Origin: Cristatella mucedo
Lineage: Eukaryota; Bryozoa; Phylactolaemata; Cristatellidae
NCBI GenBank assembly: GCA_009760855.2
Contig: WPIO01000004.1
Location: 13,078,001 to 13,142,000 of the forward strand
DNA length: 64,000 nt
Reading direction: 5' to 3'
In this document: one piece after another, positions 48,640-59,799 of the stretch
Layout: every line of letters begins with the position of its first letter
Position numbering within the stretch: position 1 is the first letter of the stretch
Notes under the pieces: generated by a model
What the model was told of the DNA's origin: nothing
Databases searched by the model: none
Seen by the model: the letters and a program-made list of their open reading frames with translations, nothing else
Position numbers and translations under genes: made by a program

Positions 48640-51600
48640 CGTTTTGGCTAATGCCTAGCCAGTATGCATGCGACTGTGCTCGGTCCCTACACTTGGTCAC
48701 CCCCTGGCTGCCATCGTCGATCCATTCCAACAGAAAAGCCTGCAGGCTTTGAGGGATTTATGTACGATCGTCGTACAGTAGTAAGCCATTCGAAACTTAG
48801 AGATTGCTACTTATGGCAAGGTACTTCCGCAAGGTTTCCGGTAGGCCCTTGCTCGACTTAGGCCACCCTGACAGCCTGTACTCAATGTACCTTGCTTGCA
48901 TCTCACCTGTAGCTTGCTGTCGGCAGTGGTAGTCTCCTTTACTTTGCTCATTTACTGAAACCGATTTAGCACGAGGAGGCATCTACGTAGAGCTAAACGG
49001 CTTCGACGTGGTCACGTTCCTTGACCCTATGCAATGATGCCCTTAACAGCATGTCAGCCACCACCAGGGTCTTTACCGGCATATACTTAAAATGCATCAC
49101 TTGCATCAATAGGCATTGGCGTCTAACCGGGACTTGGTCAAGGTCCTTAGTCATCAGTAATAGAAAAAAGATGTTAGTGGTCAGTGCAAAGTCTAATGAC
49201 AACACGCCAACAAAGAACTGACTGAACTTCTTCCACACCCACACTGCCACTAGTCGCTCATTTTCGACCTGAGCGTATCTTGTTTCGGTGCCTGACAACG
49301 TGCAGGATGCAAATGCGATTGGTCGCTCATCTTTCTCTCACGTTCCACGGTACTGCAGCAGAATGGTGCCTAGATCGAAGCTACTGGCATTGGCACCGAC
49401 GTCGGCTTGGTTCGAAATAGGCTAAGAATAGGCCGCCTTAGTCAAAAGCAGCTTCCCGGCATGCTTTCCTCTGGTTAGGCCCCGGTCCAGCATTGAGTCA
49501 GATAGGAGGAGGTCATATAGCGGTTTTAACACATTGGCCAGATCTGGTGCGAATCGGCCAAGGTAGTTCATCATGCCAAGGCATTGCTTTAGCCCATCTA
49601 TGTTGGTCGTATCAGAAAGGTTAAGGATGGCTACTATTTTGTCGTCTGATGGCCAGACGCCGCTGGCACCAATAACATGCCCTAAGAATGTCAAAGTAGG
49701 CTGGCAGAAAATGCATTTGCCTCTGTTCAACTTTAGGACTTTGATGCGACACCAATCTATCATCATGCTCAGCAGTCGTGGATCCATACACCAAAACATC
49801 GTCCATGCAAACTAAACCCGCGATCTGCCCAAGAGGTCGTGCGTTAGCCGCTGTAGGGTTTCGGTATGCTAGTTAGTAATGGCACTAAAAGCCGGTGTAA
49901 GCAAAAGCGTTCAAACGGTGTTATAAATGGCGTTAAGTTCGTGGTCTCCTGGGACAACGATAGCCCAAAACCCGATGGACACATCCAACATAAAGAACAG
50001 AGTAGCACCAACAAGGTTAGGCAAGATATCATCACGCTTAGGTAGGGGATATCTTTTGAGTACAGCACTTGATTTAAGGGCTTCAAGTCGACACAAATGT
50101 AAACTTTGCCGTTGGGCTTAGGGACCGGTACGATTAGAGAGCACCACTCGGTCGGCTCCGAGACACGTTCGACATTGCTGCCCTGCTCCATTCGAAGGAG
50201 TTCGTCCAAAGGAACAGAGGTGTCTGTGTATGCATGTGTGTAGCAGTATGGTTTTGCATCCGGTTTGATTCGAATTTTCGCCGGCTGCAGTTGCATTAAT
50301 CCAATCTCTCCAAACACCGAATTGCAGAGAATAGTCTCTGAAGAGCTTAGTTTGATCAGTCTCATGCACAGAGATACTTGTCTGCTGAGGAGATTATTTC
50401 TTGCCCCAGCGAGTAGACTGGCAGCAGATAATTCGTTCCTTTCTTCATCAACCTCATTTTGAAGATGGCCTTACAGGCCAGGCAGTTGCCGACACTGCAG
50501 TTTAGCCGCTGTAGGATTGAGGTGAGGTGGTCGTAGTAGTCGCAGAAGTCGAGCTGGATATCTCTGCCGTAATGACGGTTATGACGTCAGTGCCACTAGC
50601 TAATTTAAAGGGAATGGTTTATCCATACTGTGACAGCCCTCCAGCAACCTGTCGTCAGGCTGGGTTGAGCGACCGAGCAAGCAGCACAGTCTCCTGGCTC
50701 TTACACCAAGCATTCAGAATTCAGAAACCATGCCGGTTATGCCCAGTCTATGAACTCCTGACAGCTGTCGGCATCGACGGATATAGCCCTCTCTTCCTCT
50801 CACATTCCTTGAATGTATTGTTTTTTGTACTATCGAGCCATTGTTCTTTTCGAACCAGCCCGACAGGTGGTGGCAGCAGTTTGTGGTAGATGGATGCCCC
50901 CACAGATGCCGCCCCCTCACAGATGCAGCCAAAGCATGGATTTGTGCCGGACTGCCGAGTCATCCCCCCCCCCCCAAGAGCCATTGTCTGCCCCTCATCC
51001 ACTCCCCACATCCTTCATCCTCATCCACTCGAGAGCCTGTGGCTGCTGCTTAGGCAGCTCTGATTCCTCGTCGGGACTCCGCCCAGTGCTGCTCGAAGGC
51101 TCCTGAGTCATTCGTTCCCTCACACATACCCGAACCAATCCACCTGTGGCCAGGGTGCTGATCTGCTCGCCGACTGGCGCTTCCCAGCCACAGACTTTGT
51201 GACACCTGCCGGCCGTGTAATTCTCAGCATCGGATTCAGTCACGACCTCTCATTTTGTAGCCCCAGGTTCACCGCGTGATTTGTAACGTGCTGTGTTGTG
51301 ACCTAACTTCCGGCAGATATTGCAACGGCGGTCGTGTGCCGGGCAGCGCCCAGGAGCGTGAGCCAAGTTGCAACTCCGGCAGCTGTTAGCTTCCTCTTCC
51401 TCGGCAGGCTGCCCAACTCTCCTATGGTCTATGCGGCTGATAGCTTCTAAGACGCAGGGCTCAGGACAGCCGGTGGACTGCAATCTCTAACGAACCTCAG
51501 AGACGTCTGAAACCTGGTGTTGCAGACTTAAATGTAACTTCATCGGCTCCGTCTGACGTGTCTTTTGTACAGCCACAGTTAATGTAGGGTCGGGATTTGT

Positions 51601-52010
51601 TACTGCGCTTGAGAAAGTTTGACATCGGGCCAACTCATCTACCATAGAGAGGTACTTGCAGTGCGAAGCTAAATAATGTAGTGCACATATGAATGCCTCG
51701 GTAGACTCGCCCATTTGTTGACAGTGGCGGTTAAACATAGCCGACTGTGAATGGCATTCCTACGTGATATGAAGTAATCATCAAATTTGCCCTGAATGAC
51801 ACCCAACGTCTTCGAGTGGTTGACCTCATAGCTAAAGGTGTTGAATATCGCTTCGACTTTTGCTCCCATGGTGTACAAATGTGTGCGTAACTGTATGTCC
51901 TAGCCCTCTGCCTTCAGCTTCCTAGCAGTCACGTAATGCCGAAGGTGGTTCTGCCATGCCGGCTCATCAAACACAAACACCGCTGGAGGGTAGCTCTGCT
52001 GTCACAAATA
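48640..52010 (-). mobile_element. Ty3/Gypsy LTR-retrotransposon fossil, gag to integrase start
   Basis: Read on the minus strand from right to left, the parts are in normal gag-pol order: a gag region (about 51490-52010), a zinc-knuckle region with CRSC and CNICRKLGH (about 51290-51400), reverse transcriptase with VPKPNGKVYICVDLKPLNQ (about 50100), the FLGHVIGASGV segment (about 49690), an RNase H region (about 49000-49300), and the start of integrase-linker sequence (about 48800-48960). Long terminal repeats were not recognised. The copy is broken in many places and is an old fossil. Confidence 0.88.
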
Positions 52011-52683
52011 CCATAATGTGTAGTGCATTGGGCTGTTGGCAGTAAGTTCTGCTACTTCAGCATGTTCACATAGGCAGCTCAAAGTTTAGTTTCATACTGT
52101 TTGGGTAATGCTGTCTCACGGCAGCCTCCCTGCTGCTGGGGTTACAAGCAGGTAGCATATACCCCTCCACCTGTACCCTATATTTTCACGACACGTCCTC
52201 AGGCTCGACTGTTTATTTGCTTGAACCTGCTTCCCTCTGTATGCCCTGTCGCTTTATATTTGTTGATACCCTGCCCGGCTCCATTCTGTCCTGTCTGTGT
52301 CTCTACATGTGTCTCACTCAATCGCCATATCTAGTCAGCAGCTTGGCCGTGGGCCGATCTTGACCTTCAATCAGCAGAGTCATACAGATTAAACCAGCCC
52401 CAACTCCCCTGAATGGTCAGGCTCCGCGTATGTCCTATGTTTTTTACTTCCCCTAACTCAGGAGTTCAGAGTGGCATTATCCTGGCATAGCCGGTCTTTT
52501 ATCCGGTCCTACTTGGACAGCTTCAGTGTCTGCTTCATAGTGTAGCAGCCTCTACATTGTAGGTTTCCTTTCGTCGTCGTGCAAGACTAGAACAGCACGT
52601 GCCTGTCTGAAGTCATCAGTTGGTTGGAAGCCACATAGAATATATGTACATAATGCTCGAGTAACACCGATTGGCAGAACTTT
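52011..52683. other. spacer, nothing recognised
   Basis: A 77-codon + frame at 52101-52334 has no motif. An LTR of the neighbouring fossil could lie here but cannot be shown without a second copy. Confidence 0.35.
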
Positions 52684-52850
52684 TCGGTTGCTCATCGAGA
52701 GAGATTAAGACATATTATTTCGTCGTTGATGAAGGATAGGTGTGCTGACACTGCATGTGTGGTTAGTGGCAGCATGCACAGTGTGTCAGCACACCTATCC
52801 TTCATCAACGACGAAATAATATGTCTTAATCTCTCTCGATGAGCAACCGA
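52684..52850. repeat. perfect 68-bp inverted repeat with 31-base loop
   Basis: Arms 52684-52751 and 52783-52850 are exact reverse complements over all 68 bases by direct comparison (TCGGTTGCTCATCGAGAGAG at the outer left). The loop reads GGTTAGTGGCAGCATGCAC and matches the LINE-B 3' UTR. Perfect identity in a region of otherwise decayed repeats points to recent formation or gene conversion between the arms. Confidence 0.97.
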
Positions 52851-53074
52851 CGAGTTGGTGTCGACTAAATGCAATGGTTGTTCTCCATAATTTTTCATTA
52901 ATTCCGGCTCTAGCCCCGACTGCTTAAAGATTTTGCAAGTCTTGACCTCACAGATGAAAATTCTGGCTCTGCCACTGCACGTCGGGGCAGTAGCCCTGAA
53001 AATATATGCCGAACTGTGCAGATGCATGCTGATGCTGCATCAGAGGGTCACTGTTTGCTCTTTATTTTCTGCAG

Positions 53075-53180
53075 ATGAGGAGCTGCATGCCCACAGACCT
53101 CCTGCAGGAGCCGGCAAACGTGTCTCTCCGCCGCCGGCTCGCAATCATATGTCTGTACCCAAGGCAGAAGTCTCAACATG
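53075..53180 (+). CDS. candidate exon with strong acceptor
   Basis: Seen: an excellent acceptor (CTCTTTATTTTCTGCAG) before 53075. From there the frame entered in phase 1 reads DEELHAHRPPAGAGKRVSPP, then ARNHMSVPKAEVSTW, to a GTACGT donor at 53181 (phase 0). The open frame continues to a stop at about 53325, so the end is uncertain. Composition is proline-rich and polar, suggesting a disordered segment. No family is recognised. Confidence 0.35.
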
Positions 53181-53366
53181 GGTACGTCCACAAGCCACCT
53201 GGGGCATTTTCCGACCAGCGCGCATGGGCCACTCCGAGCACTCGTGTGCACGCGCAGTCGTTCAACTCGCCAAAGCGCATGTGTCCGCAGTCGTTTCGTG
53301 TGAATCGTGCAGGGTGCTGCTGTAGCCCCGACCCTCCAGCCTGCTGCTAGTTACACGTATTCTTTA

Positions 53367-53401
53367 TGTGTGTGTGTGCGCGTTCGTGCGTGCGTGCGTG
53401 C

Positions 53402-53450
<49 letters not shown>
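53367..53450 (+). repeat. (TG)n/(CGTG)n microsatellite
   Basis: TG repeats with CGTGCGTG units at the left part. Confidence 0.95.
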
Positions 53451-53451
<1 letters not shown>

Positions 53452-54794
53452 TTATCGCTGCTCTTTTGTCACTAGCTTCGGTGGTTGACAGGTCAGCCAC
53501 TATAAATTCATCAGCTCCTGCCCACTGTCAGCTAACATAGATGCCTAGCGACAGCTCACGATCTGTACCCAGCTGCTGATGCTGCATTGGTAATCAGGTC
53601 CTTAGCGACCTTGCCCTCAGTTGGCCGATCAGCAATCGTGTTCTCTGTTGACTCTTGACACTGCTAAGGGCAGAGCATTCTCGATAATGAGCAGCCTGCG
53701 TCGCTGTTTGCTATGCAGCTGACTGCAAGCTGTACCTGGGGTTGTGTTGAGTGAGATGCTAATAGGTCGGGCCTTACTATAGGCTTGGCTTTATACTGTG
53801 CAGTGAATGCTGCCACATCGTGCTGCAAACGAATGCAGATACTATGCGTACACGTAAGTCATTGCTGCATATTCCCCCTCCTTGCTTCATTATCACTTTT
53901 CTTTTAGCAGCCAACTCCGAAGCCGGCTCTTCCGCAGAAACCGTCTGAACACAGAGGTATGCAGTGCAAGGGGCTGTGTTGCCATTAGTATGTTTTCTGA
54001 GGCAGCATCTCTCTCTCAATCTTTAGACAGTTGCTAGTTATTAGTGACCGAATCTCCACATTGAGTCGCCATCACTCAAATGTCTTGTTCTGCGAAAGAA
54101 ATCAATCGACTGTTTTCTGTTGTGCCTGCTGCATGTGCCAATGCGTGGCTGTAACTCGATTACAAACTGGTTTGAACTGGTTGTGCTCAATGTGCTAGTG
54201 TTAAAACAAAAATTGTTCGTCTCATAGTTGCATTATATTTCTATATACAGACTGCTTTTGAAATTTTATCTGTGCTTGGGTAAGCTTTAAAGCTCCTTTG
54301 TCATCTAATTATTTACCTTAATTATTGTTAGTCGTTAAAGAATTGGAACCGATTGAATCGAAGGCAGTGCAAGCATGTCAAGTGCTGAGTAATTATTCGC
54401 CAAGCGTGGCATTGATATGTAGTATCTGACATATAGCCACACCTGGTTCGGCTGTGTGACTTCGTACCCCCCATTAGTTCAGGCTGTGAAGTGGAGTGAC
54501 TCAGTTTGCAGCTGCATCGAACACCGGTCCCTGTCCAGGGAGAGTGCCTCCAGTACTTCATAGTGCAGAGTTGTTCTAGTACTTGGTAGGCCCAAAATGT
54601 TTAGCGATCCCGGCAATACCGACATACCTTGCAATTGCAAAATCGGCATATCTTCCTTCCATATGACGATCATAGTTTGGCTGAGTGAGAATCTTTTGCT
54701 AGCAGCCAATTTTCGTCTCCATGTGACCTGGGGGAAAAGGGACAGCGTGTCTCCAAAGCCTCATTGACAAGAACTATCGTGGCAGACAAAGCAG
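53451..54794. other. spacer, nothing recognised
   Basis: Small ORFs only. No known repeat found up to the SINE-2 remnant. Confidence 0.4.
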
Positions 54795-54875
54795 GCAATA
54801 AAGGATTGCCCGCCATAGTACTTAAACCTGGGTCATGAATTACAAGTACCTTACTCCTGGGCTAAGACCAAGTGG
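54795..54875 (-). mobile_element. SINE-2 head fragment
   Basis: AATAAAGGATTGCCCGCC, the inverted B-box region TTAAACCTGGGTCATGA and the inverted head ACCTTACTCCTGGGCTAAGA. The tail half is missing. Confidence 0.65.
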
Positions 54876-55004
54876 CTGTCTCACTTCTCGATGAATACAC
54901 AGACCGATCCAGAGAAGATTACTGACTATGAGGGGAGCTGAGCGTTAAGCTGCAGGTATTAAGAGGATTATTAATATAGGCTGGATAGTGGCCATTCTAT
55001 ACGT

Positions 55005-55255
55005 TTAAAGATCGCTGACAGTGGAAGCTTTTACTCAGCAGGTCCTAACCTGTAGAGTTCACTTCCACATTTCTGACAAAACGACGTCTACACTCCTGCT
55101 GCCGACCGTGGCACATTTTTTTCCAGCGGTCCTGTGTTGGCTAGCGGATGCGCACTAATCAGGCCACCTAGTCTTAGAGTGTGCCATCGAAAAGTCTTCT
55201 TAGTAACACCCATTTATGGCTTTGTGGAGTTACAGATGGAGCTACATGACATTAG
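55005..55255 (+). mobile_element. LINE-A 3' fragment, diverged
   Basis: GGAAGCTTTTACTCAGCAGGTC, CACTTCCACATTTCTGAC and TATGGCTTTGTGGAGTTACA match the copy that follows at 55265-55800, in the same orientation, with a shortened middle. Confidence 0.75.
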
Positions 55256-55264
55256 CGTACATTA

Positions 55265-55800
55265 GATTCGCAGTTGCCGCACGTGTCTCCTTTGCTGAAA
55301 GAGCTAGAATGGTTGCCGGTTGAGCAAAGGATACAGAGCAAAGTTCTTACGCTGACCCACAAGGCCCGCCACGGCTTGGCTCCTTCATACCTAGCTGAAC
55401 TGCTGCATCAGTTTCAGCCTGTTCGCGCCCTCAGGTCCTGTGTGGACAATAAATTAGCTGTCCCATTCCTACGCTTAAAGACAGTTGGCGACAGAAGCTT
55501 TAGCTCTGCAGGTCCTAGACTGTGGAACTCACTTCCACAATTCTTACGCAACGACATCTACTCTCCAACTGCCGACTATGGCACATCTTTTTCAGCGGTC
55601 CTGAACTGCTACTTCTATGCTACTCACTACCTCAACTGCTCTCCTGACTTTGCTATGCTTCCCACTTTCTCTTTGTTGCGTGAGACGAAGTCTGCTGGGT
55701 ACCGAATGCGTACCGAAAGCCGCTTAGGCTGTGAGTGGGCTATACAAAACTCTCCTGCATAACACCCACATGGTCTTTATGACTTTGTGGAGTTACTGAC
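55265..55800 (+). mobile_element. LINE-A 3' fragment, best copy
   Basis: An open frame of 162 codons begins SPLLKELEWLPVEQRIQSKV, continues LTLTHKARHGLAPSYLAELL, GDRSFSSAGPRLWNSLPQ, and MLPTFSLLRETKSAGYRMR, to a stop at 55760-55762. The 3' UTR ends TGTGGAGTTAC followed by ACATTAC. This is the terminal domain of a CR1/L2-type LINE protein. The clean frame suggests this is the youngest LINE-A copy in the window. Confidence 0.88.
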
Positions 55801-56390
55801 GGAGATACATTACATTACTCCACTTCTCGCCGACCTGCACTGGCTACCAGTCAAGCAACGGATTGACTTCAAAGTTTTGTTGCTCACTTTTAGGTCCCTT
55901 CATTCTTTGGCTCCAGCCTATCTTTCAGATATACTACCCCATCAGGCCAAGCATCGTACCACCCGCTTTTCGGAATCCAACAGTCTAGAAATACCTCGTA
56001 CAAACCTCAAATCCTTTGGAGACCGTGCATTTAGCTCGTATGCTCCCACAGCCTGGAACTCCCTCCCGACCTGCGTCAGAACATCCCCTGACCTGACCAC
56101 ATTTAAAAGGAACCTAAAAACACCTATTTAGGACAGCATTTAGTGGGTCCCTGTGATTCGTCCTTCATGTGCTTATGCATGCTGACACTGTGCATGCTGC
56201 CACTAACCAAATTTGCATGCTGACCCTGTGCATGTCACCCCTAACCATATTATTCATTTGGTTTGCTTTTCAAGCATGATTTTACTTACCATTCAATTGC
56301 ATTTCACTTTGCAGCAAATGTAAAGCGCCTAGAGAGAGATTAAGTTCTCTGAGGGCGCTTTATCAAGTGAATTATTATTATTATTATAGG
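55790..56390 (+). mobile_element. LINE-B 3' fragment, best-preserved end
   Basis: Reads LLADLHWLPVKQRIDFKVLL, SLAPAYLSDILPHQAKHR, NLKSFGDRAFSSYAPTAWNS in one frame to a stop near 56131, then the full 3' UTR, the terminal hairpin (stem 56322-56329 with 56354-56361) and an (ATT)n tail. It starts exactly where the LINE-A copy ends, so one may have landed in the tail of the other. Confidence 0.9.
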
Positions 56391-56404
56391 ATAGCAGGGA
56401 TGTT

Positions 56405-56604
<200 letters not shown>

Positions 56605-56814
56605 TGCCTTCGTGCATGTGTACTTAAAACTACCTTTGTGGTGCTATCCCCCGAAGATACAGGTCTAGAAGCTTCCCTGAGTTCCTTCGTGGGCTGCAGT
56701 TTTGGCAATGTGTGGTATCGTCTCCAGGTAACGACCGAGGTGCCACCATTGGCTGATCGCTGCATGAGCATTTGCCTCGTTTTGACAGCTTGGATTTTCC
56801 GCATGGAAGAGCCA

Positions 56815-57098
56815 GTCCCTCAGCAACTCGGTCACCACTACTCTCCTACTGCCGACTATGGCATCCTTTTCAGCGGTACTGAGCTGCTACTTCTATGTTA
56901 CTCACTACCTCAACTGCTCTCCTGACTCTGCTATGCTTCCCACTTTCTCTTTGTTGCGTGAGACGAAGTCTGTTGGCTACCGGATTCGTACCGAAAGCCG
57001 CCTAGGCTGTGAGTGCGCTATACAAAACTCTCCTGCGTAACACCCACATGGTCTTTATGACTTTGTGGAGTTACAGACGGAGATGCATTACAATTACA
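56815..57098 (+). mobile_element. LINE-A 3' fragment
   Basis: CAACTCGGTCACCACTACTC, MLPTFSLLRETKSVGYRIR and the TGTGGAGTTACAGACGGAG terminus followed by ATTACAATTACATTACC. Third LINE-A copy in the same direction within 2 kb. Confidence 0.85.
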
Positions 57099-57839
57099 TT
57101 ACCGCGAGAGACAAATCCCTTAAGTAGTGCTCGCAGGAGCACAGGCAGTTGAAAGGTCGGTGTGCTGAGGCTGTTTGAGGCTAGGTCGGTTCCATAAACT
57201 GCTTGGCGTCTGAAGCTGCAGCAGATGCACAGGCTGGCAAGTACTTGCTGCCGTCTGTAGATTTGGGCTTTTAGAAGCAGTCTTTCTGAGGTAGCCCTGG
57301 CATTTGCATGGGCAACTGGTTGCCTCTGGCAGCTTCAGGTCCGTGCTCGAAGGTGGTGACACAATATAACCATGCTCCCTCCTTTCGGTTTGAAATTCGA
57401 GCTATCAAAAAATTAAACGACGCCAGCTTCGGGTTCCCAAATTTCACCTGGACCAATTGTAAGCAAGGCGGGCAACATAACGCTTTGGCAGTGCACTTTG
57501 AGCCGGCGCTGCAGTCTTAACAGCACAAGCTCATTTTCAATGACATCTGCAAAATGTTCTGCAACTCAATTGCGCACTTCACCCCTTCTTCGGCTCACTC
57601 AAAGCTGGCGTCGTTTGTGTTCCTGTAGAGTTGAACTGCCCTTTCGCCTGTCCAATAGTGCTGAGCTTCGGATGGGTGTGGCAGTTGGCCCGCTGAAGCG
57701 TTTCGGCTTAGAGCGGCCGGCTCCCAGCCAAAGCGCAGTAGCAGTGTAGCCACTCGTCGAAAGGATTCTTTCCGGAAAGCCCATCGGCGCAGCGCTCCAT
57801 TGGCCTGCTAGCTTCTTTTGCCCCGGTGGCGGTTTTTAG
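57099..57839. other. spacer before a candidate exon
   Basis: ORFs of 60-83 codons on both strands without motif. Confidence 0.35.
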
Positions 57840-58022
57840 TGACTGCTATACCAATCTGGCCTTCCAGTCGCCGAGATCAGAGCACTCTGCTGCCGACGAG
57901 ACCATCGAGGTGCTTCCCTGTCTTGCTTTGCTGTCTGGCCGCCTCGGCCGTGGAACTGTTGCGAGTGAACTCGGAAGGCTGCAGAGCGGATCTGGTGCAG
58001 TCCTCACTCATTCCAATTACAG
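57840..58022 (+). CDS. candidate 183-base symmetric exon
   Basis: Seen: acceptor GCGGTTTTTAG before 57840 and TTACAG|GTGCAAG at the right end. Two frames are open throughout. In phase 2-2 it reads DCYTNLAFQSPRSEHSAADE, then GRGTVASELGRLQSGSGAVL, with a YxN (YTNL) word. In phase 1-1 it reads TAIPIWPSSRRDQSTLLPT and so on. The first looks more like soluble protein. Third-position GC did not separate them by eye. Both frames stay consistent with the next candidate exon. No family is recognised. Confidence 0.38.
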
Positions 58023-59083
58023 GTGCAAGCGATCTTCTGCTGTTCGTGATTCCACATCATCCAGTAATTGCCTTTATTTAGAAAAGTCGTCGCTTTCGTG
58101 CCCCTGCACGGCAGGGACACTTCAGCCGCCACTGCTGCTGCTGCTGCCGCTGTCGTTTTGGCTCGCACGAGAGTAGCAAAAACGAAACGTGACAAGCGAA
58201 AGGCCTGAAGGCCGCGAGTGTCCCACTCACTACCGTGCACTAAAAAAAACTGACTCTCTAATCTTGGTCAAGGTTTGGAAAGATAAAGCTGGGGTTTTAA
58301 GGATTAAAAAAAGCTGCTAGTGTATGAAATTGATCGATTCTGTTCTCAGTAAGTACCTGGCAGGGTAACCATACCTACGCCTGCTTAATGCCACGTGGTG
58401 GGAGATCCGTGCTATTTTCGTCCCTTAGCTCATCAATCCAGTGCAGCTAAGTGGCTTCGGAATTTGGCGATATATCCCCGAGTGAGCCAAACACCTACTG
58501 CCCCTGAGCTCTGCACTGTAAGCATTCTTTTGCTTCTCAGTCAATGGTGTAGGCCTATGACTATTGAAAATGTAAGTGGGCAGCCCCGAGCCTCCGGTTG
58601 CATTTAGCAGACTTTGGGAATGCGCTTTTTACGACAGCTGCCGACCAGTGTGTGGTACAGTAGCTGTTGACAGCAAGTTCTGCCGGTAGCGTCAGCGATC
58701 CCGCCAGCCCCTTCTCGTGTTGCACCCGACCGGTGCCTCTTGGCTGCCGCCTAGCCATTTACGAGTGACCGGAACTCATTCGCACAACACCAACGCACCA
58801 CAGAACAGCGGTTTGCTTGGCGAGGCCGTCGGCCGTCCCGAACGACTTCCCCACCGCGCCTGACGGTGCCCTGCACAGGCAGCAGATGCACCACCGTAGC
58901 TGCACTCGGGAAGGTCCCAGAGTGATGCCGGCCTGCCTGCGTGAAGGACGGATGGCACCTGCCTAGTCCTCCGCCTGCACTGCATGGGCGCTGCTGAGAA
59001 TGTGCATTGCTGCATGCTGGCTTAGCCGATGCCTTTTGCAGTCTGCTAGAAACTTTCGTTTTACCCGCGACCTTCTCTCTCAG

Positions 59084-59547
59084 CCACAGCTTCAAGCCGA
59101 TTCGAAGAACAGGCACCACCCGCACGGCCGCCGAAGCCGGGGAAGGCAGCGTTGATCACAGCTGCCACCGGTTCTGGCACTCGTGCCGCTGCCAGCAACC
59201 TGGCCGCTCACCCGCTCAGAGGTGGCGCCAGCACTCAGTCGGTGAGCCGGTGCTGCGTCTGCGGTGCCAGGTGGAGCAAGCAGACGAGCGAGCGCCCGCT
59301 GCCTGTACCACCCCCATCGCACATCGTCGCAAGGCTGCTGCCTTGCTGCGTCGGCCCGGGCCACTGCCCCATGCCCGGATGCTGCGTCTGCATTTCGGTC
59401 GGCAACGAAGCTGCATCCATCTGCTGCAGCCACTGCCAAGGCAAGCGCCCGGCTCCGCACGACAGCAAGCACCTCCGCCACCGGAAGCTTCTTCAGAGGA
59501 TTCCGATGGGGAAGCAAGTGATGCTGATGGAGAATATCTCTCACCCG
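59084..59547 (+). CDS. candidate 464-base exon, frame unresolved
   Basis: Seen: strong acceptor CGACCTTCTCTCTCAG and strong GTAAGG donor at 59548. Frame P (phase 1 start) reads SSRFEEQAPPARPPKPGKAA, with an SH3-ligand-like PPARPPKP, then a Cys-rich part (RCCVCGARW, LPCCVGPGHC, GCCVC, SICCSHCQGKR) and ends MLMENISHP in phase 0; third positions are mostly G/C. Frame Q (phase 2 start) is also open and ends in an acidic PPPPEASSEDSDGEASDADG, then EYLSP, in phase 1. Either fits the next exon. The Cys-rich part could bind zinc, but I cannot match a known finger. GC-rich DNA makes open frames cheap. Confidence 0.42.
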
Positions 59548-59703
59548 GTAAGGCTGTCAGCTTATGCTAGCCGGCTTCACGGCCATTCGCTCGACATCGC
59601 ATCCCGCCTCGGCTCGCAACCAGTGAGCTGACCGGAATTGGCGTTTCTGTCGGCGGTCACGAGTTTTCCTCCCAAAACCAGTGAGACGTGTCTATTTTCT
59701 CAG

Positions 59704-59766
59704 GCCGTCCGTCCGGGGGAGGGGCACGAGCGGAGGAGTCGTAGTGCTGCATGCGAGTGTGGCTGA
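59704..59766 (+). CDS. candidate terminal exon
   Basis: Seen: an excellent acceptor (GTGTCTATTTTCTCAG) ends at 59703. Entered in phase 0 it reads AVRPGEGHERRSRSAACECG and stops at 59764-59766. Entered in phase 1 it reads RPSGGGARAEES and stops at 59742-59744. Both stops precede the ATTAAA at 59794. The intron from 59548 would be 156 bases. Together these features suggest the 3' end of a + strand gene. Confidence 0.38.
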   Translation, partial: AVRPGEGHERRSRSAACECG

Positions 59767-59793
59767 GGGCTCGGTGAACTCTGATAGTGTTCA

Positions 59794-59799
59794 ATTAAA
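59794..59799 (+). promoter_or_regulatory. possible polyadenylation signal ATTAAA
   Basis: ATTAAA lies 28 or 50 bases after the two possible stops of the candidate terminal exon. ATTAAA is the commonest variant of AATAAA in animals. The word alone is weak evidence. Confidence 0.3.
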
